DNA of 64,000 nt from Trichoplax adhaerens (taxonomy: Eukaryota > Placozoa > Uniplacotomia > Trichoplacea > Trichoplacidae): NCBI RefSeq assembly GCF_000150275.1, contig NW_002060944.1, positions 1,412,911 to 1,476,910 of the forward strand. Direction: 5' to 3'. Both the position numbers and the translations under genes were made by a program. This document shows, piece after piece, positions 1-22,345 of the stretch. The notes beneath the pieces are model-generated. The model searched no databases and was not told where the DNA came from. It worked only from the letters and a program-made list of their open reading frames with translations. Positions within the stretch are counted from its first letter, which is position 1. Each line of letters opens with the position of its first letter.

Positions 1-2732
1 TCCGGTAAGGATGTGATATTGATTAATTCCGCGACATTAACGAATCTGGTGTCCTTATAACTATGAGAAACAACAAATTCTATTATTTGCTATTATTTCG
101 ATAGAGGTGCTGATATTACCTGAGGAGATCAAATAACCGTAATCTATGGAATTTGCTTATTCAAATTATATGCAATATCATTTAAACGTGGAGATATTGA
201 ATAAATAGACATAAATTTGATTTCCTATGGTGAGGCTTTTTTCGTCAATTTATTATCCAACTGCAGATATTCAAATAAAGTTTACGCGCACGGATTTTTA
301 ATTTTATTTATCCCTTGATTAATTATATTGTGTACATCAATCATACTGTTATTAAAATTAAAAACATGATATTATTGTATAGGGTCGAATTTAAAGGGTA
401 AGTTAAATTAAGAATAGCATTGAAGAATGAAGCGTTATACAATTGTATGAAGGGGCTTCAAATCGATTTTTAAAAATGCATCGTTGTATAATTAATTACA
501 TATATTCTTACCAGTCATTCCAAATATTTTCAATATTGATTAACAATGGATTAATGGTGAACAAATGGCTTTCAATGTACTCTTTAGCGGATATGTAATT
601 TGAATGCCAGGGAACAGGTGCTCGTATGGTTCTATTTTGGATTTTATATAAAATTTAGTATAATATTATTACCTCCCTATCAAGTTAAATTAGCACTAAT
701 TAAGTCATTAACATAAGTTAGGGTAAAGAACTTTGCACTGCTATACTATTGTTGTCCATGAATTAATCTAACATTAAATCATACTATACCTTGACGGAAA
801 AGATTTTGGAGTCCAGTGTATTTGTAGTCGTTCCCTTTCTTCATTATCTTTCAATATATAATCGACTAAAAAGTAATATAATTTGTAGTCAGAATTATAT
901 TTCTTAGCTGATACAATACCAAGCTACAATACAATAGTAACGCTATATGCTCATAGTCATGCTGGAGGCACTTATTTCTACCTACCAATGCATGTACGAA
1001 TGCTGAAGTAGTAATCGTTTAAAACTTCACTTTTAACACTATTGATAATATCTGGTGCCAACTTCTGTTGCATAAGTCTATCTGTAATTAAGTTTTCTAT
1101 ATATGTAAAATTGCTTTCTGGATATTTTGCAATGGCTCGCTGGTCGATCCCTCTATAGAGATAGTAATAGTAACGCTAAAATATGGAAAATAGGGTACAA
1201 ATTAGAGCCATATTTACGATATGCAAAATAAAAGAAAAGAAAAATTAAATAGTTTTTTTACCTCAGCATCTTTTTCAGAGGGTTCGGAACTATTTTGATA
1301 ATCTTCTGTTTGCCATCTAGTAGCTGTGATTTGCTCTTGAGGTGATAGTGGAGGGCTACTAGGTAATACCATCAGTCTTTAAAATATAATTTATCAGTGA
1401 ACAATATGGAGTATTAGTACAATCCATCGAAAAAGTAATTCTATGTGAAAATATGCTAACTCTGAATCCTTCTTCTTTTTATGTGAAAGCCCATTAGTTC
1501 GAGGGGATGAAGGAGGAATAGTTAATTTTAACGTTTGCTTATTGCGCGGTGAAGTGGATTCTAATATGAAATTTCCATTTGGTCAAGGTAAACAGTCGTA
1601 TAAGATAAATTGTACGTTTATGTTATTTACTATTTGACAGAAAGGAATTAGCGAAGTAAATATAGTAAAAGTTTGATTAGTAAAAATTAGCTGACGGATA
1701 GTTGATAAATAGAAATAGATCTTTCAATTTAGATACGATTTGTTCCACTACCATTTGAGGTAAAACGTTTTTTGGATAAATTTTGTATACGAAGATTCCG
1801 GGCGGTTGGCGTGTAATTATTACCAATACACTCTGTTGGGGTTCTATGGTACTTTTCTTCTTTAAATGGTGCTGCTTGAGTCCATGATCCGATATTTTTC
1901 ATCATCGGTGGATGCTCACCGTGTTTTTGTACAATCTAACGAAAAGTAATGTATAGCATGAAATAAGTAAATCAGTAAATAGTGACAGATTCTGTCGAAA
2001 TGTAAACGAGATTTAATAATTTTTCAAACGAAAATTTACAATGTTCTACCATCACAATAAAGTTATTACGCCATTAATTAATTAATTATTTTAGAAGCAT
2101 GGAATTACTATTGTTTTTGGTTAAGAGTTATCATATCACTCTCATTGAGTATCTCTTGTCTGTAAAAGCTATCCTCAAAGTACAGGTAATGCAATCTCCA
2201 ATTAATCACGATACTTGCCTCATACAAATCGGATTGTCTATTTTGAACAGCTGGCAATGGAGGAAGAGATGGAATTCCTCGAATGTATGAGGTATTCATC
2301 AAAGGAGATTCCGAATGCTAAGAAAATTGTACACAAGTATACGTTAAAATTAAGGTATTAAAAAATATTTTAACGTAACGATTAGAATTACGAGTGCATA
2401 GGCTTAAGATTGATTTTGAACAAATTTCAAAATTGATCTACAAGATTTCGAGTAGTACAATTATCTTCTAGGTGTGGGATGTTAAACGATATTGATAGCT
2501 TTACATAATTTATTGGTCATTTATTTGCATATGAAATCATTTGATAACCTATCTCATAAGCTCTGTAAGAATATTGCTAAGATGATAGAAAAGCGATAAA
2601 GAAATTTAACTTTCTATAAAAGATTTGATTATTTACGATTTTCTCATATTCATTTGATCATACTGCAATTTCACATCTGAGTGGAATATTAATTTTTACG
2701 ATTACTACCTTAGCACGCTCAAAAGCTGACAT
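1..2732 (-). CDS. Axonemal dynein heavy chain, N-terminal exons (partial, runs off the left edge)
   Basis: This is the N-terminal tail of an axonemal dynein heavy chain, the motor subunit of ciliary dynein arms. Spliced minus-strand exons are about 2732-2709, 2317-2184, 1935-1752, 1560-1475, 1376-1262, 1175-986, 865-790, 631-512 and 60-<1. The start ATG at 2732 gives MSAFERAK, joined in phase to a proline-rich segment (GIPSLPPLPAVQ). Diagnostic stretches are RYYYYLYRGIDQRAI, NDYYFSIRTCIVDYILKD (across an intron), EERERLQIHW and RTIRAPVPWHSNYISAKEYI. These follow the tail of single-headed inner-arm chains (DNAH7/3/12 group), where VDY-L-DP and IRAPVPWH are conserved. Motor and AAA+ domains would lie left of the window. 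The phase between exons 2 and 3 does not close as drawn, so a small exon or another splice site is probably missed. Family is confident; the exact paralogue is not. Confidence 0.84.
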
Positions 2733-2782
2733 GACCGCGTCTTTGGCTCTTTTAAAACATTTAAATGCCACGTTAATTTCAT

Positions 2783-5175
2783 TATAGAATAAGAAAAAAT
2801 ACAAAATAAACCGTCAAAGCCGCGTTACAAACACTTTAACATTTAGTCCTTTGCTGATTAGTTCGACATAACATTTCAATTAAAGTTATCATCAAAGCAA
2901 CTAAAAGTATAAATATATAAGAGAACATTTAACGAGATACAAATCGTGAATATGTTGTATCTTAATCATCCAATACAATTAATATTAAGTAATATTTGTC
3001 TTCAGCAATACTGCTACTATAACATCACTACAGCATTTATTACACGTTAGTTTGCATCAACGAAATCGTGCAGTAATCACAGAACTATACTACTTGATGT
3101 TAATTAATCTGTAAATTATACCAATCGTTAGAAGAGGCGTTGATTACACTTGCAGTTCTTCAATTCTTTCTTATTATTTTCAGTAGGATCCAATTTTATT
3201 CTCTAAATTTTATGCGATGTATTTGCAATATAATACATTGAACAATCGATTTGACTTATTGATGGTAAATTTCCATCAAAAGATTATGACAACTAAATAA
3301 TTCAACCAAAGTTGTGATAATGTGACAAAATAGGACTTGAACTTTAATCGGTTACTCTGTACTGGTAACTGTATCTAAGAGAATCGAGCCTATGTACACA
3401 AATAGTACCAGTTCAATTATACTGGCAGCCTGGTATTATTCCATAATGGTCACAGCCTATGCATCTAGGGAGATAGTATCACCATAAGTGGTATTGCTAC
3501 TGTTATCTACAGTAGCTCATCAACATTATAAAACAGATGATTATTGTGGACAATCCATATCATTATTTAATACATCCGTAATAATAATTTAGTAGCATTT
3601 AGTGACGTTGACAGTATTAAACGTATTAGCACGACTCAAGCAGAACAATGCGTGTTAATACGCTCCACTGCCTATAATATGTTCTTGTTGTTTTTGCTTG
3701 GAATTCTATACCTACATCGGGATGGAAGTTTCCATCACGGTATAATCCCTATTAATTACAAAACGATCTGCAGCAGTAGATAATTAATGGAATATGTTAT
3801 ATGGCGGCCACTGTTGTTGCAGTGGTTTGTGTCATGACGACCGTTGCCGTGGTAACATTCTTAAACTAACGAATTTTGCAATAATAAGATAAAGTAGTAT
3901 AAATGATATTTAATACTACCCCATAGAATTTCATCGGATGACTAGAACGCTGTAATATGGCGTTCATGATACTTATGTTAGTCAAAATTATCACATCATC
4001 ATGCTTTTAGTGCAGTGACTATATGACAGTAGGTACTACTTTACGCTGCTTACTTCTATATGTCAGCATTCAAGACACGATTATCAATTAAAATGAAAGT
4101 TATGTTTGTACTAGAGCATGCTTTCGACATAACATACAGCATTGAGTATAGGCAACGGTCTATAATAGTACAGCATACTATACTGATCTGACGATATGAA
4201 CGAACTAGCGCGATTTAAAGTTTATAAGTACTCGCACACAGTCATTTTCTAATACATAACTTTTTGCACAGTCAATACGGCCGGAACCGAATTTAATACT
4301 ATCCTGCATAATTTAGTGCGGACAATATGTACTACCCCATAGGCAATCTAAATTATGCCTATGACATTTTAATACGAACAAAAGCATAGTAGGTTCGTCT
4401 TATTATATTAAATACATCTTGGCTAGTATAAGATCTCATCAACTTAGTTGATTGGAGAGTAACTAGTATGGATACTATACGACGCAACAGTCGTTGACCC
4501 TGGCAATAAAATATTGTCAATCATTTGAACTGAAACGCATTGTTCAATTTTCCATTGTCCATTCCTATAACAACGACCGTTATTATTGTTAAACAATAAA
4601 TTATAGTACCTGCTATATATATTTCCTGTACATGTTACTACATTCATGCCTTCCCTGTTGTACTGTAATAGTAGATTGTGATGTATGTAATTAGGCATAA
4701 AATATCATCTTACTTGAGTTAATTTATTTCTTAATTTACTAGTAGAGATTGATCCATGGTATACGTATAAGGAGACTACAAGATCTTAAGATACTATTTC
4801 TTGGATTTATAATTGATATAAAGGACGTTTTATTTCTAAAGACTCATAGGAAATTCGTTCCAATCACGGAAATCAAGTAGAAATAGCATATATTGCTGAA
4901 ATTACCGGACATACGCGTATTTATTATCCGACCAAAACAACGTATCACAAAATAACTTAGTCTAATTTGTTATTGGATTGCTTCTGAAGGCCTAGATTAA
5001 AATGCACTAACAGTATATCATTAATGATCTAGCTGAACGTAAGTTTAAACAGAGATTTTTATTTCAATTTTACAATATCATACCACTGACATCAAGATAT
5101 CTAAATATATTATTAAATTGATGATTTTCAACAGCCGTCATTTATCGTTTATGTATTCCTATAGGTCTAACGACA
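2783..5175. other. Divergent intergenic region between dynein and FBXW10-like genes
   Basis: No exon with good splice sites and a recognisable protein was found on either strand. Both flanking genes start outward from here, so their promoters should lie within it. No specific promoter element could be defended. A slightly GC-richer patch near 3800-3860 holds an imperfect hairpin (CCACTG/CAGTGG) and a 22-codon hydrophobic ORF. Confidence 0.5.
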
Positions 5176-8100
5176 ATGCCAAATCCCACGCCATTTAGTA
5201 TAGCGAATGCACCACAATTACGTTGTACAACTAACAAGTACGATGTTACAACATGTGGCGAATGCGAAGCCTGCCGTTTAACCCAGGTTTTAAATAAAAC
5301 TAAAGAATGGTTTACACGTTGTGGCGAAGCATCGCAACGTCGTTTTACTATGGGCTTAATGAGTCGTATTGATTGTAAAACAACGTATGAAAGATTATTA
5401 ATGTTACTTACACCTTTAGTTGGAAAAGATTACACTTACACTAGATCGCGTAGTAGTCCTAGTTTAGAAATCGATTACGTTTCATCACCATCTGATCGAG
5501 CGCTTAAGAAATCTTTCGTAATTAATTGTATCAACGAAACTTGGCAATGGTTTACTTCAGCTAAAGAATGGACGCGTATAAATTTTTTGCTAAGCATCTT
5601 GCAATGGTGTGACACAAGGTTATTACACATACTTAATAGCCAATGTAAAGCTCTGCATAAGTGGAAAACTAAAGAAGGTAAGTAAAATAAATCGATATCA
5701 CTTCAAATTTTTGGTGAGAAATAGTAGTATCGGTTGACTGTAATGTTAACTCTTTACAAAAAGAAATCAGCTATGCTTTGGCAGATGTTAACTAAGTAAA
5801 TTAATGATCTTTACTTCATAGATGTTTCTCCCGAAAATAGCTTTCATAATGATGACAGTCGATCAGAGTACACTGTATCTTCTCCTCGAACTCCATCGCC
5901 TTCATCGAGGTCTGCCTTAATTGCTAAAGAAAGTAGATCAAGTACTGTTATAAGCTCGCAATTAGCCAGACCCTCTACGGCAATTTCTGTTCGATCGGAT
6001 AACAGCTCATGTATAACTGAACCAGTTCCAATTCAAACATATGGAAACTGGACTGACAATAATGATAACCGAAATCCTAAATCGTATTCTAGCTATTCTG
6101 GTAAAGAGACCAATATACCGCAATGTATCCAAGATAGCGACAATCAATATAATAATATTGAAGATTTTAGAGACGAAAATTTAGAAGAATACATAAGCGA
6201 TGATGGTCAGAGTTCTGATGAAGAAATCTCATTTCCACAATATGTTATCAACGATACATCAGGATCATGCACTTATGTTGACATGATCAAACGTCTACCT
6301 GTTCATATTTCTAAGAATATTCTAGGAATGTTGGATAGAGTCCATTTAGCTAATTGCTTATGCGTCAGTCAACATTGGCGAATTCTAGTCGAGCAGGTCC
6401 AAAATGATAATATGTTGCAACAACAAGTTTGGGAAGAAATTATGCTTATGAAGGTATGGAAGAATAGAATAAGTAATATAGCGTCCTGAGCAGTTTATAG
6501 CGAAATCATAGTACGGAAGTAGTTAGTGTTTTTAAATAAGTATAGCATGGTATCTTGTACAATATTGTGGTTAAAAGAGCGAAATCTTAAATAGTAAGTA
6601 ACGACGCTAATCAATCATCATGAGTATACGATTTATTAGACTGCAAATGATATCTTCCGTTTATTTAATCTTTAACCATTCTTAATAAAACACTGAAGCT
6701 TTTAAAAGTATTTAAAAGTATTATGATATTACAATTCAATAATTACTAATCAGTGTTTTACCAACTGTAACGAATTCATTAATGATAATATTTGTCTGTA
6801 AATATCTGATGAATTACTGTAGCTAATAGTATCGAGAAATTTAAAATCCTACAACAATTTTGACTAGCAGTTTGCTGATAGTATATTACTTTCAGATAGT
6901 GATAGCCATAATCTCTCACTCTAGCAAAAGTAGGTGAAGGCGTTTTCCATAGTTTTGTTAATTATGCTCTTATTGATAGCTAAATTATATAAAAATAAAG
7001 ATATTAAAAGTGACAGCTGTGCATAACTTTACGTACAAACAGAATACAATACCCGGTTTACTTTTTTTATTGTTAATGAACTCATTCAGATTTCTCTACA
7101 ATTTATCATTCGACCTTTTGTAGCTGCATTAATAGAAAATTTGATTTCTGACCTTTTAATATATAAATCGATCTATAGGGTTCCTCCGCTCGAGGATGCA
7201 ACATCCGTTTTGCCTCTATGACTCCCGTTCCTGTTCCCCAGGTTGTCGAAGGGACGCACCAGGTTGAATTAACCAAAGAATCAGTAAATAGCCCGAAGCA
7301 TCTCCATGATATTCGAAATTTAAGGCATGCCTATAATGGCGTTAAGACTATAGATGTTGTAATGGATGAAAGAAACATATTTTGTGATGCATATAATCTC
7401 ATTGTCGTTTCAGATCAGTAAGTCAATGTATATTTGCAAGCATGATTCACTTCAAAATTTTTGTTTATATTACGAGACTAGATGCTAATCATTATTTTAT
7501 GTTATACTTGTAAATAGATTGGATAAACATCGGATTGTCCATTTTGGTGGTGGCGAGTATATCCTAGTAGGATCAGTCGATCGTAGAATCAAATTACTCC
7601 ATGCACAGAATGGCAAATTAGTACGCGTCTTTCATGGTCATGCAGGCTCAATCAGGGCTCTCTACATGTGTGAGAAAGAGGGTTACATATTAAGTGGTAG
7701 CTATGATACTACAATTAGGTAAAAATTTTATGTACTTATGCTATATGTCTAATTGTAGTAGATAAATGGCCTAGATGATGATTACTGAATAATTTTTATG
7801 TCAAAACCCGACTTAAAACTATACAGGTGCTGGTCTCTAGCCACAGGCACATTCTTAAAGATATTTCGTGGGTAAGTTTTAATTTATTTGGCCATTGAAT
7901 TGTCTTCGTAGCAGTGTATTGCAAAATATACAGTATTTCGATAAGTAGATTTGATTTATATTCGTATTTGCATCAATTTCTTCATGAAATTAACATTACT
8001 TCCATGCTCTTAGCCATCAAGGAACAATTACTTGCCTTGATTTGCACAATAATATTCCCGTTTCTGGTGCTCGCGATAAACAAGTGAAAGGTCAGTATAG

Positions 8101-10721
8101 GATAAATAAATTATTATTTCTAATATGTTGTTTAAATCTTAATATAGAACAAAAATTTAAAGCAGAAGATGTTCTCTAATTATTGCTACGTATTGTTTTA
8201 TGGGCACTATAGTGTGGAATATATTTACCGGTCGATGTAGGCGGACTTTCAAGCATAGGCATGTCATATCTGATGTCAAGGTAAGCTAATAGTACTTGCA
8301 AATGATGCAAGTAAATTAAAAGATCGTTATACTTGTACACTTAACTCATCGTTAGCTTAGTTGTCGCCTGCTGCATATATGGATTTTGTAGTTTTGTAGT
8401 GAGATGATAGATCTATAATTATAATCCAGATTGAATTAATTTATTGATATATCTATAGATATTCGATGACACTGTTGCAAGTTGCTGCGAAGGTGGTCGA
8501 GTGAAAGTGTGGGACGTAATCAAAGGAAAATTAATTAAGGTAGAATAATACATTATGTCTTTAATTTAAAACATCGGTTAATGTTCAGGTACTATCTAGC
8601 TAATAGTGTTTCAAAAGTAATTTAAGGTACAGTATTAACGAAAACTAATTAATATTTACCTCGCTTTGCTACTCTATAAAATCTAGTCGCTAAAAGGGCA
8701 TGTCGGGCCAGTCAATTGTATCAAATTAGACAAATATCACCTTGTTAGCGGTGGATCTGATGGTTATGCTTTCTTATGGAGTGCTATTGGAAATTATAAA
8801 GGTTGTCTTGGTGCATTTCGGCATCCCAAGTGAGTGTATTGCAATGTTAAAACTACTAGAACCTTTAACATTTAAGTTAATGCTTACCGTTTTAGTATCC
8901 TCCTTGTGTATAGTCTTCATACGCATTGGTTATTAGTCTATCAATCTTATAAGCACTGTAAACAGCATGTCTATAGATAAATAATTAGTACTTAATTCGG
9001 AATAGTTATAAATACTAATTACGCTATACACACTAAGCTCCAGCGCTTTACATATTCATGATCGGTGTTAAAGTTTATTTACAGTCCTAGAACTTGATCC
9101 ATTGCAGTGTTATCGATTTTACCACAGCATAATTACCGTAGTATGCTATAACATACCGGTACTGGCTTCCATTGTAATATTATGTTCGATAGTTACAATT
9201 TTATTAACTAAATGTTTTATTTTGCAAAATAGTGCCGTCACATCGGTTGATTTTCATTACTGCCGAATTATTACCGGCTCTGAAGACGGCAAAGTAAGCA
9301 CTACGTGAAGTCTTTATAGCGTACTTTAGATCTTAACTGAAATATTAGAATTACTGAAGCAATAATAAGACTTAGTTAGCTTGATTATTCTTAATCTGAT
9401 ATCCTTTACTCCTTAGATACGTATTTGGAGTATTATTAATGGAGATTGTTTGCGCGTTATGCGAGGCAATAGCAGATCTGATCCTATATTTAATCTATTT
9501 GCCCAAGATAATAGGTAATAATCAGTGTGAATAAAAATTGAAATATCGTTCTTTTTTAATGCATATATTAGTTGTAACCATAATATAATCATGCAAAGTT
9601 TGGTTAATAATGATTGTAATGGTCATGAATCATAAATCTATAGCTGAATAAGACTCTCAATATACGCGTATATCATTTACAACTGACAGCATCGTCTAAT
9701 ACGTTATACTGTTTATCTTCATAGATTAATTACCAGTACTATGAGAAACGTCTTTAATTATACTTTTGAACCTGTGGATTGGGATTACAATGCTACAACA
9801 GCCAAGTTTAAGGTTGAAATACTTACTGTGCAGCATGACAATAAACCGGTTGAACGATTAGCACCTTCATATATCCGCGTATTAAGAAATCGAACGTTTT
9901 CAACAAATAATGATCGCGTCCATCATGATACCGTCACACCGGGCAAATATGGCTTGCACGGTAGACCATTAACAGCAAATACACTAAATCCAAAGAGTAG
10001 ACCTAATAGTAGTTGCAGTAGTGGTATATCCTTTTCATCGCGATGCGTGATACAAGATAAAGATACTACCAACCTTAAAAGACCATCGACTGCAAACGTT
10101 AGTTCTCAAGTTTATGGTACTAAAGATCGTACCTTACGACCAAGGTCCTCACCGGCTAAATTATATCGCAAGCGACAAGATCAACAAGATGATGACGACA
10201 ATATGACCTTAAATACTTGCCTATCTGCTAGGTCAGTAAGAGCTACTTCAGAGACTCAAGTTGAGACCGTAAAAACTTTCCAAAAGACAACATCCAAGCT
10301 AAGGCCATCCACAGCACCAGTTATCCGATTTGCTGATAATATCATCTCTGATATGTATGTTGAGCCGCGTATCATTGGCCGTGTTAAAAGTGCGAATGCT
10401 GCATTAGATCGCCCACAGTCTTCCAATATCAATCAAATGACCAAAATGGTTTTTAAAGTGGGACAACCATATAGCAAAGATAGCAATAGCGATAACGATA
10501 ATAATGATAGCCGCCAAATTAAGAAACATCGAACTAAAAGTGCCCATATTTTGCATTCGTCTGCATCTGTTCAGTCCATTAATATTGATAAGATTAATTC
10601 CAATAATTATTTAAATTTAAAAACTTTTGAAGAAGAGTTAGCCTATACTAAAAATTTAAAGAAATTCAACCTGGCTATTAGCAAATCGAAGAAAAAGAAT
10701 CAGTATATATCATTGGACTAA
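5176..10721 (+). CDS. FBXW10: FBXW10/CDRT1-type F-box and WD40 repeat protein
   Basis: This is probably the substrate-recognition subunit of an SCF ubiquitin ligase. Twelve exons: 5176-5677, 5822-6453, 7179-7417, 7518-7718, 7827-7871, 8014-8090, 8213-8280, 8459-8539, 8687-8829, 9233-9293, 9417-9514, 9725-10721. All phases close, giving 1047 aa, close to human FBXW10. The N-terminus has the family's Cys-rich start (CGECEACRL, TKEWFTRCGEASQRRF). The F-box is at about residues 322-368 (LPVHISKNILGMLDRV...CLCVSQHW). WD40 blades run from about 458 to 715 (FHGHAGSIRAL, LSGSYDTTIRCW, GHQGTITCLDL, LKGHVGPVNCIKL, TGSEDGKIRIW). The last exon encodes a basic, Ser/Pro-rich tail of about 330 residues with repeated RPSTA-like motifs. 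The ATG at 5176 was chosen because the conserved Cys-rich segment follows at once; an upstream non-coding exon is possible. The substrate is unknown. Confidence 0.93.
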
Positions 10722-10994
10722 AGCAACGTATCAGGTATATAGAGAAGATATAATTATAGTATGATCGGAAAAGACAGTAACTTTCCTTAAGATGAATTAT
10801 GAATCTATTATTACCTATTAAATTATGAATATATAAATCGACAAAAGTTTTGTTATTCGATGACGATTTAGTCGAAATTTCGAATTAATGTTTTTTTTAC
10901 ATTATAACGTAAATAATTTATGGAATACATGAATATTTAGCTATGAGGTAATCGCTTATTAAATATTAACTTCAAAATACAATGTTTTTTTAGA

Positions 10995-11265
10995 TTTAAC
11001 TTGTGTTTTTTATTTGGAAAATTTCACTGTAATATTTAAAGCGAAGCGTACCACGCTAAAGCAATCGGCATTTGAAATCGATGAAATTTTAGGGATGAAT
11101 ACATCTTGTGCATTTTATATTTTGTCAAAGACAAACTTAAACCCAAGTGATCCAGGACAACGTCCTAAAAAATATTTAAATAAAAGTTGTACTAAAATCG
11201 TTATTCATGGATATAGGAGCTCATTTGCACAGCCAAAAAGAAATGATGTTGTAGGGGACACTTAG
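10995..11265 (+). pseudogene. Orphan lipase / phospholipase A1-like exon
   Basis: An open frame follows a good acceptor (T-run then TAG at about 10992) and ends at TAG 11263-11265. The translation contains TSCAFYILSKTNLNPSD and KIVIHGYRSSF. This resembles the early core of the pancreatic-lipase/PLA1 superfamily, where an FxLYT-N-NP segment is followed by F-I-HGY/F, the strand leading to the oxyanion hole. There is no ATG in frame, no clear donor, and no recognisable downstream exon with the catalytic GHSLG serine motif before the 3' end of TBCD at 12711. It is best read as a broken or displaced exon. A terminal fragment of an unresolved gene is possible. Similarity is by eye only. Confidence 0.42.
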
Positions 11266-12710
11266 TATATAGACTTTACAAAAGAGGGAGTTAGATCGCA
11301 TTTTCTACTTAATATTAATAATTTTAGTTTATCACTATTATATACAATCTGGTATTATGGCATCAACAACTGTAATACAGCAGGGGTTTTACGAATGTGA
11401 AGCTGCATATAGATGTAATATATATTAAATTTAGTGCGACACATATGTTTACTTTACATGTCCATTAAAATTAGCAAAAATTAAGATATAGCGAATGATA
11501 TGACTCATTTAGAAACTTAAGAATGAAACGATAATATACAGGGTATAGAGTACTTGAAAGCTACAATTACTAATTTTTATGGAATAACTCATTAATCGAA
11601 GAATGACATATTTAAGAGTATGATAATTTTATTGCATGTAAAACACGAACGTACATATACATATTCACGTATTAAAAACATTTTCACAAGTAATAAAATG
11701 ATCAGCTTACAAATATTGGAAGCCACTCTACCATTATGTATCCCCTTGTCACAAACTTGCGAACTACTACCCTAAACTAATAGATTACTTATTCTTATTC
11801 CGCTACACCCGGAGGTCTACTGTGTGGTAATCTTATACTACTTACCGTCACACAGGAATAAGACTGTTCTAAGAGATTAGTATAGTTTTACTAATAGAGT
11901 AGTCGAAACGCTATCTAATCACGAACTGTAGAGCTGAGCATTCGTTCCTCCTTTTATACCCTACCACAAAACTTGTGGTTCACGCATAGTAATTTAGCAA
12001 TATAACATTTACATGAACCGTGGTTCGTAAAGGGAAACAACCCTCAATAAACTATATAGTTTACTATAGATGCAATTAGTAAACAACTTTAATTGGCAAT
12101 AACTAATAAATAGCCAATTAAACGAACGAGGCTCAGCACGCTACTCGCACATTACTCGCAATTCGCGGCGGGTGCTAAGGTGACGCCAATATTAGTATCT
12201 ATAAAGATTATACCAATTAATTTCACAACACGCTTACATCCTGGTTGTCTAGCAAAACTATACACGATTAATATTCATAATTACTGTTTACTGTATTGTT
12301 ATTAGCTACATGGCGAAATCTGCTTAATTAACATGTACGGTGGTTTGCTCCGTAACACCGCTGCAAATATTTGTATATAATAACAAAATACAAGAAACCA
12401 TTCTCAGTTTGGCATAAGGTTAAAAACTTCTTTAACGATAAGCCTTATATTTGCTAAAATCGAAAACGGATGATCGTTATCAAGTGCTACTATGCACGAT
12501 GTCTTTCATAAATGGCAGATACATTAAATTTTAGTTTCCTCTACCTCCTTCAGATGATAACGACTAAGATACTAATTTCAGCTGATTAGTAATTAATCAT
12601 TACATCCCTAAGCAGTTATGTCAGCCTAGAAGCGGCATCTGTAAATGAATAAATATTTATTCGTTTGAATGAAAGAATTTTAAAAGTATAACCAGAATTT
12701 TGCTCTCGGG
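11266..12710. other. Intergenic, 3' flank of TBCD; one hairpin
   Basis: No coding exon was recognised. An imperfect inverted repeat at about 11820-11855 (CTGTGTG-GTAA against TTAC-CGT-CACACAG) lies inside a second short inversion (cttattcc near 11792, ggaataag near 11855). It could be a small MITE remnant or a chance hairpin. Confidence 0.4.
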
Positions 12711-21442
<8,732 letters not shown>

Positions 21443-21649
21443 CTTTAGAAAATTGCAATGGAGATGAGTCGGTCTAATGAATACTATGGGCTGGCCAAGT
21501 GTGAACAGTACCGCCTTTTAGCTACCTAGTCATCCGTGGACGTTGGGCGGTGGACACAGGACCTGGCAGTCTACCATGCTTTACTATAGCCTTTCAACCT
21601 CTATCCTACACAATACAATCAGTATGGAAATAGAGACCCGGGATTTTCA

Positions 21650-22345
21650 AATGTGTTTTCTACCGTTCAGAGCTTTACGCTGTGTACTGTGGGCTACAGT
21701 ACTATGCATCGTACACTGTACCGTAATGCACTGTGCGTACCGCAGGTACACTGGTACAGTACTGACTGTACTGTACGGTCGTGTGTCAACCACAGTACAG
21801 TACAACGTACTGTAGAAAAACGCCAGAATTTACAGTATACAGTATAAGTATTTTTGATTTGAAGTGCTACTATGAGTAGCTTTAACACATTTAATGTACT
21901 GTAAATTTGAATTACATATTCACATACAGCATCTTATTTCCAATCAAACAATACCAAATTTGTCTAATAGGGACTTCAAACTACAGTATAATTTCATACG
22001 TGCGTACAGTACAGTACGTGCGTACCATAGCTACTCGAGACCCTACAGTAGTACTGTACAGTACTGTATACAGTACAACGTATTGTAGAAAAATGCCAGA
22101 ATTTATATAGTATTTTGACTCGAAATGCTAATAGCAGTAGCTGTAACACATTTAATGTAACTTTAAATTACATATTCACATAAAACGTCTTATTTCTAAT
22201 CAAATAATACCAAATTTGTCTAATAAGGACTTAAAACTATAATTTCATATAGTTTCAATCGTCGGGAAAGACCTATCAGACACCCTCATTATCGTACAGT
22301 ACTAAATACTCTACATTTCTGTCGGTACAGCACTGTACTATTTGA
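21650..22345. repeat. Tandem duplication with palindromic TACAGTAC clusters between the two TBCD genes
   Basis: Two diverged copies, starting near 21797 and 22070 (period about 273 bp), share acagtacaacgta-tgtagaaaaa-gccagaattta, then aacacatttaatgta and ccaaatttgtctaata. Both are flanked by runs of TACAGTAC, GTACTGTA and CAGTACTG palindromes. The segment sits in the spacer between divergently transcribed TBCD and its partial paralogue, so it may overlap their promoters; that is inference. Overlapping short ORFs on both strands here are by-products of the repeat. Confidence 0.8.

Noticed and set aside
2099-2302. 63-codon plus frame at the dynein exon
   Set aside because: Antisense shadow of the second dynein exon (2317-2184), whose minus-strand frame carries the conserved proline-rich segment.
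3801-3869. 22-codon hydrophobic ATG ORF (MAATVVAVVCVMTTV...)
   Set aside because: Too short to separate from chance, and it falls on a small hairpin; no splice or upstream context.
4444-4698. 84-codon minus-strand frame
   Set aside because: No domain, no splice context, AT-rich codon content like the surrounding spacer.
21543-22110. Several overlapping 64-90 codon frames on both strands
   Set aside because: They come from the GTAC-rich palindromic repeat, which lacks stop codons in several frames.
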